In this document: in pieces, positions 14,646 through 19,235 of the stretch
Numbering within the stretch: the stretch's first letter is position 1
Layout of the letters: the number at the start of each line of letters is the position of its first letter
DNA from: an uncultured Garciella sp.
GTDB taxonomy: Bacteria > Bacillota > Clostridia > Eubacteriales > Garciellaceae
Length of the DNA: 19,235 bases
Assembly: GCA_900555725.1 (NCBI GenBank)
Contig: USMD01000027.1
Location: 1 to 19,235, forward strand
Direction: 5' to 3'
Notes under the pieces: generated by a model
What the model was told of the DNA's origin: nothing
The model's database searches: none
What the model saw: only the letters and a program-made list of their open reading frames with translations
Position numbers and translations under genes: made by a program

Positions 14646-15560
14646 ATGAAAGTACGAAAGGCAATTATACCAGCAGCAGGATTGGGAACACGATTTTTAC
14701 CTGCCACAAAGGCACAACCAAAGGAAATGTTACCTATTGTGGATAAGCCTACTATACAATATATTATAGAGGAAGCCATCGCATCTGGAATTGAAGAAAT
14801 CTTAATTATTACAGGAAGAAATAAGCGGTCTATTGAAGATCACTTTGATAAAAATATAGAGTTAGAAATGGCTTTAAAGACCAAGGGAAAATCTGATTTA
14901 TTGGAATTGGTAGAAGACATTTCCAATATGGTAGATATCCATTATATTCGTCAAAAAGAAGCCAAGGGTTTAGGACATGCCATCCTACAGGCAAAATCCT
15001 TTGTAGGAGACGAACCCTTTGCGGTAATGCTAGGAGATGATATCGTAGATGCCAAAACCCCTTGTTTAAAGCAACTAATTGACGTTTATAACGAATATAA
15101 GACCACCATTTTAGGGGTACAAGAAGTAGCCAGAAAAGATGTTTCTAAATATGGGATTGTAGATGGAAATTATATTGAAGACAATATATTTAAGGTAAAA
15201 GGATTGATAGAAAAGCCAGCAGTAGAAGAAGCTCCTTCTAATGTAGCTATTTTAGGACGTTATATTATTACCCCCAGAATCTTTAAGATTCTAGAGCACA
15301 CTAAACCAGGGGCTGGAGGAGAAATTCAGTTAACCGACGCACTAAAGGAACTGGTAAGTGAAGAGGCTATGTATTCCTATACCTTTAGTGGTAAGCGCTA
15401 TGATGTAGGGGATAAACTAGGATTTTTACAAGCAACTATCGAGTTTGCATTAAAAAGAGAAGATTTAAAGGATGATTTTATAAAATATTTAAGTCAATTA
15501 ATGCATGATCAAAAATTTAAGGATATTATGTCAGAAGCTGCACTTTCAACAGAAGAATAA
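14646..15560 (+). CDS. galU: UTP--glucose-1-phosphate uridylyltransferase
   Basis: GalU makes UDP-glucose from UTP and glucose-1-phosphate, a donor for surface polymers and glycolipids. The protein has 304 residues. The nucleotide-binding signature IIPAAGLGTRFLPATKAQPK is at the N-terminus, followed by EMLPIVDKPTIQYI. VMLGDDIVD is the metal-binding aspartate region, KGLIEKP carries a conserved Lys, and PGAGGEIQLTDAL is a family motif. The SD site TAGGGGG lies just before the ATG. It is the last gene before a terminator. The LCP and sugar-phosphate transferase genes downstream use related chemistry, so a shared role in surface polysaccharide supply is plausible. Confidence 0.95.
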   Translation: MKVRKAIIPAAGLGTRFLPATKAQPKEMLPIVDKPTIQYIIEEAIASGIEEILIITGRNKRSIEDHFDKNIELEMALKTKGKSDLLELVEDISNMVDIHYIRQKEAKGLGHAILQAKSFVGDEPFAVMLGDDIVDAKTPCLKQLIDVYNEYKTTILGVQEVARKDVSKYGIVDGNYIEDNIFKVKGLIEKPAVEEAPSNVAILGRYIITPRIFKILEHTKPGAGGEIQLTDALKELVSEEAMYSYTFSGKRYDVGDKLGFLQATIEFALKREDLKDDFIKYLSQLMHDQKFKDIMSEAALSTEE

Positions 15561-15572
15561 CTTAGAATTCAT

Positions 15573-15602
15573 AAAGGCGACTTGATAAAAGTCGTTTTTT
15601 CT
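15573..15602 (+). terminator. Terminator of fabZ-galU
   Basis: CGACTT (15578-15583) pairs with AAGTCG (15589-15594) around a 5-nt loop. Wobble and A-T pairs lengthen the stem, and the run TTTTTTCTT follows. It starts 13 nt after the galU stop. Confidence 0.85.
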
Positions 15603-15617
15603 TATTAAAAAGTTATA

Positions 15618-15661
15618 TTTTACTATTGTTTCTGATAGAAGAATCCTTCATAATAGTAAAA
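15618..15661 (+). promoter_or_regulatory. Inverted repeat upstream of the LCP gene
   Basis: TTTTACTATT (15618-15627) and AATAGTAAAA (15652-15661) are perfect 10-bp arms. Their 24-nt interior contains a second small stem (GAAG/CTTC, 15638-15649). It lies 34 nt before the LCP start, in the region where a promoter is expected. It could be an operator or a leader hairpin. I could not place a clear promoter beside it. Confidence 0.4.
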
Positions 15662-15695
15662 GAATGATAAATTATGGAGAGAAGTGTAGAATTTA

Positions 15696-17255
15696 ATGAA
15701 ACATGGTAAAAAAAAGAGTAAAAGAAAATATTTGATTTCTATTCTTTTTATTGTTATATCGGCTTTAGGATTGGTCTCAGGGGCATTTTATGCAAAGATG
15801 AAAGATCCTCAAAATTTATTCGTTTCCGGTAATGTAGATGTTAATGATCAATTTAATCAAAATATCATTAATATCATGCTAGTAGGATTTGACAAGGATG
15901 AAGTTAGAAGTAAAGAGGGTAATATATTTCGAACCGATACCAATATTGTCTTAACGATTAATTTAGAGAAAAAGACAATAGATATCATCTCTATTCCTAG
16001 GGATAGTTATGTATCAATAGCGAATACAAAAGGAATGGATAAATTTAATTCTGCCTATGGACATGGATATCTCAATAGTACAACTAAGAATCCCGAAGAG
16101 GATGGCTTTCAATGTATCATGGATACAGCCAGTGAGCTACTAGGGGGAATTCCTATTCATTATTATGCTGCAGTAGATATGGATGTTGTAACAGAAATTG
16201 TAGATGCTATTGGTGGAGTAGAAATTGAAGTTCCAACGGATTTATACAAAGATCATGGAAAGGATCAAAGTGGAATTGTTATTCCTGAAGGACAACAAAA
16301 ATTAGACGGAGAAGGCCTTTTATATTATGCCCGCTATAGACATTATCCTAAGGGAGATATTCAAAGAGTAGAAAATCAGCAAAAGATTTTATTGGCAACC
16401 TTTGATTCCCTAAAGAAGTCAAATATGTTCTCCTCCTTACCTAAAATCTACCAAAGTGTGCAAAAGAATATATACACAAATCTTGATGTTAGTCAAATAA
16501 CAGCTTTAGCATTATTTGCTAAGGACTTAAACAGAGAGAACATTAATACGTACATGATGCCAGGAGACTTTGGAACCATCAATAACCTTTCCTATTGGAT
16601 TATAGATCAAGAAAAGAGAGTACAGTTGATTCAAGACATATACGGCATCACAATAGAACCGGATGAACAAGATCCAACCCAAGAGGATTTAATCAATTTG
16701 GATGTATCAATATCATACAGTACCTTGGAAATAGGACAAACAGCACAAATCACAGCAAGGGGAATTACAGGGCTAGGAAACAATCGATTATTTGATCCTG
16801 GAGATTTAAGTTATAGTAGCTCTAATTCTAATATTGTAACTGTAAGCGATAATGGAGTAGTGACAGCAGTAGGACCTGGGAATGCTACTATTACTATAAG
16901 CGCCGATGAGATATCCCAAAGTATTAATGTAACGGTAAATGGAACAAAGGAGATAGAAGTAGAAGAACCTGAACAGCCTAAACCCACGCCAGAGTCTAAT
17001 GCTCCAAAAGAGGTGGAACCAGAACCTACAGAAGAGCAAAAAGTACCTAAAGAACCTACAGAACAAGAAGGTTCAGATAAGGTACAGGAAGAGCAAGGAC
17101 AAGGGAAAAAACAAGAAGAGACAGTAGAAAAGCCAGAGGAGACAGTTGAAGAAGAGGAAGAGCAGAAGGGAACAGAAGAAAATCTTAAGGAACCAGTTGA
17201 AGAAGAGGAATCAAAAGAACTAAATGGATTAGAGAATGGTGAGGAAATTAATTAA
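15696..17255 (+). CDS. LytR-CpsA-Psr (LCP) family protein with Ig-like domain and acidic tail
   Basis: LCP enzymes move lipid-linked polymers such as teichoic acids or capsule onto peptidoglycan outside the membrane. The 519-residue protein has a basic N-terminus, one membrane helix (about residues 11-32) and an LCP domain (about 55-305). Arg79 in FRTDTN, Arg102 in SIPRDS, and RYRHYPKGDIQRVENQQ hold the conserved charged residues that grip the lipid pyrophosphate. After it comes a bacterial Ig-like (Big_2) module (about 336-415: TAQITARG, VSDNGVVTAVGPGNATITIS). A tail of about 100 residues follows, very rich in Glu, Lys, Pro and Gln. Most LCP proteins end soon after the catalytic domain. The tail has no LPXTG motif. 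The SD site is GGAGAG. The tail DNA contains a 17-bp direct repeat (17143-17159, 17194-17210). Confidence 0.9.
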   Translation: MKHGKKKSKRKYLISILFIVISALGLVSGAFYAKMKDPQNLFVSGNVDVNDQFNQNIINIMLVGFDKDEVRSKEGNIFRTDTNIVLTINLEKKTIDIISIPRDSYVSIANTKGMDKFNSAYGHGYLNSTTKNPEEDGFQCIMDTASELLGGIPIHYYAAVDMDVVTEIVDAIGGVEIEVPTDLYKDHGKDQSGIVIPEGQQKLDGEGLLYYARYRHYPKGDIQRVENQQKILLATFDSLKKSNMFSSLPKIYQSVQKNIYTNLDVSQITALALFAKDLNRENINTYMMPGDFGTINNLSYWIIDQEKRVQLIQDIYGITIEPDEQDPTQEDLINLDVSISYSTLEIGQTAQITARGITGLGNNRLFDPGDLSYSSSNSNIVTVSDNGVVTAVGPGNATITISADEISQSINVTVNGTKEIEVEEPEQPKPTPESNAPKEVEPEPTEEQKVPKEPTEQEGSDKVQEEQGQGKKQEETVEKPEETVEEEEEQKGTEENLKEPVEEEESKELNGLENGEEIN

Positions 17256-17327
17256 AGAAGAATAAATATAGTTATCCAAACAGATAATGTAAATAAAATA
17301 GCGAAAGAAAAAAGAAAAAGTAAGATT

Positions 17328-17341
17328 TTATCTATAGATAA
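17328..17341. repeat. Perfect 14-bp AT palindrome before the transferase gene
   Basis: TTATCTATAGATAA is a perfect palindrome in the 153-nt gap between the LCP gene and the transferase. TGTTTTTG follows. It may be an operator or part of a weak terminator. It is AT-rich, so chance is possible. Confidence 0.25.
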
Positions 17342-17408
17342 TGTTTTTGAAGTATGAAACCAATGAAAATGGAAGATTTTTTAATTTCTGAAACAGGAAG
17401 TGACAAAA

Positions 17409-18821
17409 ATGAAGAATTTTTTGAAATTAAAAAAGTTGAATAAGTGGCTAATTGCTGCAATTGATATAATCATTATTTTGTTAGGCTTTTATATAGCCTT
17501 TGTGTTAAAGTTCGATTTTAATCCTCCTCAAAGGAATTTTCAGCCTTTTATAAGGCTAATACCTTTTATTATTCTATTTTCTTTCATTCTTATCAGTATT
17601 TATGAAATGTCTTCCATAGAAAGAAAAAGAGTTGTAGATATAAGCATATCAATTTTTATATCTTTAATTATGCTACATGTTACTACCATGGCTCTAACCT
17701 TTATTTTTAGAGGATTTGCATTTCCAAGAAGCATTTTTATTATAGCCTTTGCACTTCAATTTGTTTTGTTGATTCTTTGGAAATCACTTTTAATATACTT
17801 CTCTAAAAAAGTTGTAGGTATTAAACGAGTAATGATTATAGGGAGCAAGAAGGAAAGTCAGATAGTTGCAAAAAAATTATTGATCGAGTATAGAGGGTAT
17901 TGGTATATAAAATATTTTGTTAATCCTACTGAAATCAATAGGATAAAAAACATTATTGATGAAGTAGATGTATTGGTTATTTGTCCTAAATTAGGGGAAA
18001 ATATGAAGAGCCAATTGTTGACTTTATGTTTGCAAAAAAATAAAAAAGCATATATTATACCTGAGTTATTTGAAATTATGTTATTAAAATCCGAATTTAT
18101 ACAGTTTGACGATATGCCTGGGCTCGAAATTGAACAATTGCAATTATCAATAGAAGATCAATTTATTAAAAGAATTTTTGATATTTTTATCTCTATAATA
18201 TTAATTACTATCACTTTACCTCTCATGGTAGTATCTGCAATATTAGTTAAAGTCTCTTCTCCGGGGCCTGTATTATATAAACAAGAGAGATTAACCATAA
18301 ATGATCGACCTTTTAAAGTATATAAATTTAGGACCATGGTTAATAACGCAGAAAAGCACACAGGTCCAGTTTTAGCCACAGATAGAGATCCACGTATTAC
18401 AAAGATTGGAAATTTTTTAAGAGCAACTAGGTTAGATGAGCTTCCACAACTATTGAATGTACTAAAAGGAGATATGAGTATTGTAGGACCTCGTCCTGAG
18501 AGAGACTATTTTATTAATCAATTTATAAAGAATAATCCTCATTTTATCTATAGGACTAACGTAAAAGCTGGTATTACAGGCTTAGCCCAGGTCTATGGGA
18601 AATATAGTACTTCTCCAGAAGATAAGTTAAGATACGATTTATTATATATTACAAATTACTCTTTTAAATTAGATTTAATTCTTATTTTAAAAACTATTAA
18701 GACGATGTTTACAAAAGCAAGTTCAAAGGGCATAGAAGAGGACAAGACCCTACAACAATTATTACAAGAACAAGATCAAGATATTTTCTCTGAAATTGGA
18801 ATTACAAATACAGAAAAATAA
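17409..18821 (+). CDS. Polyprenyl-phosphate sugar-1-phosphate transferase (WbaP/WcaJ type)
   Basis: This enzyme starts a surface polysaccharide by moving a sugar phosphate from a UDP-sugar to undecaprenyl phosphate at the membrane. The 470-residue protein has four N-terminal membrane helices (about 12-125), a degenerate Rossmann-like domain (about 135-240, VMIIGSKKE), and a re-entrant hydrophobic segment followed by the catalytic bacterial sugar transferase domain (about 250-450). Motifs are YKQERL, YKFRTM, RATRLDELPQLLNVLKGDMS (Asp343-Glu344) and VGPRPE, then KAGITGLAQVYGKYSTSPEDKLRYDLLYI. The sugar is not readable from the sequence. galU nearby fits a UDP-hexose supply. I start at ATG 17409 after AGGAAGTGA. 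The GTG at 17400 overlaps that SD site. Confidence 0.93.
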   Translation: MKNFLKLKKLNKWLIAAIDIIIILLGFYIAFVLKFDFNPPQRNFQPFIRLIPFIILFSFILISIYEMSSIERKRVVDISISIFISLIMLHVTTMALTFIFRGFAFPRSIFIIAFALQFVLLILWKSLLIYFSKKVVGIKRVMIIGSKKESQIVAKKLLIEYRGYWYIKYFVNPTEINRIKNIIDEVDVLVICPKLGENMKSQLLTLCLQKNKKAYIIPELFEIMLLKSEFIQFDDMPGLEIEQLQLSIEDQFIKRIFDIFISIILITITLPLMVVSAILVKVSSPGPVLYKQERLTINDRPFKVYKFRTMVNNAEKHTGPVLATDRDPRITKIGNFLRATRLDELPQLLNVLKGDMSIVGPRPERDYFINQFIKNNPHFIYRTNVKAGITGLAQVYGKYSTSPEDKLRYDLLYITNYSFKLDLILILKTIKTMFTKASSKGIEEDKTLQQLLQEQDQDIFSEIGITNTEK

Positions 18822-18846
18822 TGTAATTGTTTAAAATTTTTATAAA

Positions 18847-18976
18847 TGAGGGAATTGCATCATTGATTTTCTCAAACAAAATCATCTATATCTAAAATGC
18901 AATAGGATAGCCATATACAGTATATGATGTAGTGAAACTCGTGTTTGAGAAAAATCTTATTTGTGCAATTTCCTCA
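18847..18976. mobile_element. MITE-like 130-bp inverted repeat element
   Basis: The outer arms TGAGGGAATTGCA (18847-18859) and TGCAATTTCCTCA (18964-18976) match at 12 of 13. The inner arms GATTTTCTCAAAC (18865-18877) and GTTTGAGAAAAATC (18943-18956) match except for one extra A. The centre holds the palindrome CATATACAGTATATG (18912-18926). There is no open reading frame of note. The right arm recurs at 12769-12797. The size and terminal inverted repeats fit a miniature transposable element or a repeated palindromic element. I saw no clear target duplication. It fills much of the 318-nt gap 18822-19139. Confidence 0.5.
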
Positions 18977-18983
18977 AATATGT

Positions 18984-19007
18984 ATAGTAGAAAGAAAAGC
19001 CTACTAT
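18984..19007. repeat. Small hairpin after the MITE-like element
   Basis: ATAGTAG (18984-18990) and CTACTAT (19001-19007) form a 7-bp stem with a 10-nt loop. No T-run follows. The remaining bases up to the last gene are AT-rich, and I saw no clear promoter. Confidence 0.3.
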
Positions 19008-19139
19008 TAAACGACCAAAATAGAGAATTTTGGAGAATATTTTGTATGTGTTTTCTAAAAGTTTAATATGTGATAAAATAATTGTCGAAGATGTTTTTAC
19101 AAAAGAAAATTATCTAAACCATCAAGTGGGGGGACCATT

Positions 19140-19235
19140 ATGGCTCAAGAATCGAATATGAAAGAGATAGCGTTAACTATGGAAAATATATATATTAAAG
19201 AAAAAAAAGGTATTGGAACAGTATACAACCTGTCT
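19140..19235 (+). CDS. Truncated 5' end of an unrecognised gene
   Basis: An open frame starts at ATG 19140 behind GTGGGGGGA and runs to the end of the window: 30 codons of likely genomic sequence (MAQESNMKEIALTMENIYIK then EKKGIGTVYN), plus two codons that are probably adapter. It is hydrophilic, with no signal peptide or membrane segment. It is too short to assign. Its position after a sugar-phosphate transferase suggests a polysaccharide gene, but nothing in the residues shows that. ATG 19158 is an alternative start. Confidence 0.5.
   Translation, partial: MAQESNMKEIALTMENIYIKEKKGIGTVYNLS
19230..19235 (-). other. Probable adapter remnant at the right end
   Basis: The last six bases, CTGTCT, equal the first six of the reverse complement of the Tn5 mosaic end, in the orientation expected at a right-hand contig edge. 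Six bases alone could be chance, but the adapter at the left end makes it likely. Confidence 0.6.

Noticed and set aside
16806..17066. 86-codon minus-strand frame opposite the LCP Ig-like domain and acidic tail
   Set aside because: It is a shadow of the Glu/Pro-rich tail. It is rich in Phe/Arg/Tyr and has no SD site.
17143..17210. 17-bp direct repeat as a possible mobile or CRISPR repeat
   Set aside because: It lies in frame inside the Glu-rich tail of the LCP gene and reflects repeated codons. There is no array of spacers.

Overview
The window looks like a low-GC, endospore-forming Firmicute of class Clostridia. It combines a clostridial-type ATP synthase operon (atpZ-atpI-BEFHAGDC) with spoIID, a spoIIQ-like gene, spoIIID and mbl. 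The order atp operon - ywmB - murA - spoIID - spoIIQ - spoIIID - mbl - fabZ follows the conserved block known from Bacillus subtilis and, in part, Clostridioides difficile. An Alkaliphilus/Natronincola-like relative is my guess from protein flavour; I cannot prove it here. Many genes start with GTG or TTG behind strong Shine-Dalgarno (SD) sites. The first 17 bases are Nextera/Tn5 mosaic-end adapter and the last 6 match the start of its reverse complement, so this is probably a whole contig with untrimmed ends.

Layout. 85-7187: ten genes for an F1Fo ATP synthase and its accessory proteins, tightly packed and ended by a hairpin terminator. The c subunit carries the residues of Na+-coupled enzymes. 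7188-7619: a gap with the terminator and two further hairpins that may belong to a structured RNA. 7620-9684: ywmB and murA (first committed step of peptidoglycan synthesis), ended by a perfect 19-bp-arm terminator. 10112-12693: sporulation genes. spoIID is on the plus strand, the spoIIQ-like M23 gene on the minus strand, and spoIIID on the plus strand. The last two diverge from an intergenic region that shows a sigma-F-like promoter on one strand and a sigma-E-like promoter on the other. 13024-14061: mbl/mreB. 14187-15560: fabZ and galU, probably one transcript. 15696-18821: a LytR-CpsA-Psr (LCP) protein with an extra Ig-like domain and acidic tail, then a polyprenyl-phosphate sugar-1-phosphate transferase, probably the start of a surface polysaccharide locus. 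18847-18976: a 130-bp MITE-like inverted repeat, one arm of which recurs at 12769-12797. 19140-end: a truncated gene I do not recognise.

How it works together. The first third makes ATP from an ion gradient. The middle covers wall precursor synthesis, engulfment and mother-cell gene control in sporulation, and wall elongation. The last part supplies fatty acid dehydration, UDP-glucose, attachment of polymers to the wall, and initiation of a lipid-linked polysaccharide.

This is mostly conserved housekeeping and sporulation DNA, and I found no clear undescribed multi-gene system. The best leads are the divergent sigma-F/sigma-E region, the MITE-like repeat, the Na+ signature, the LCP fusion and the candidate structured RNA upstream of ywmB.
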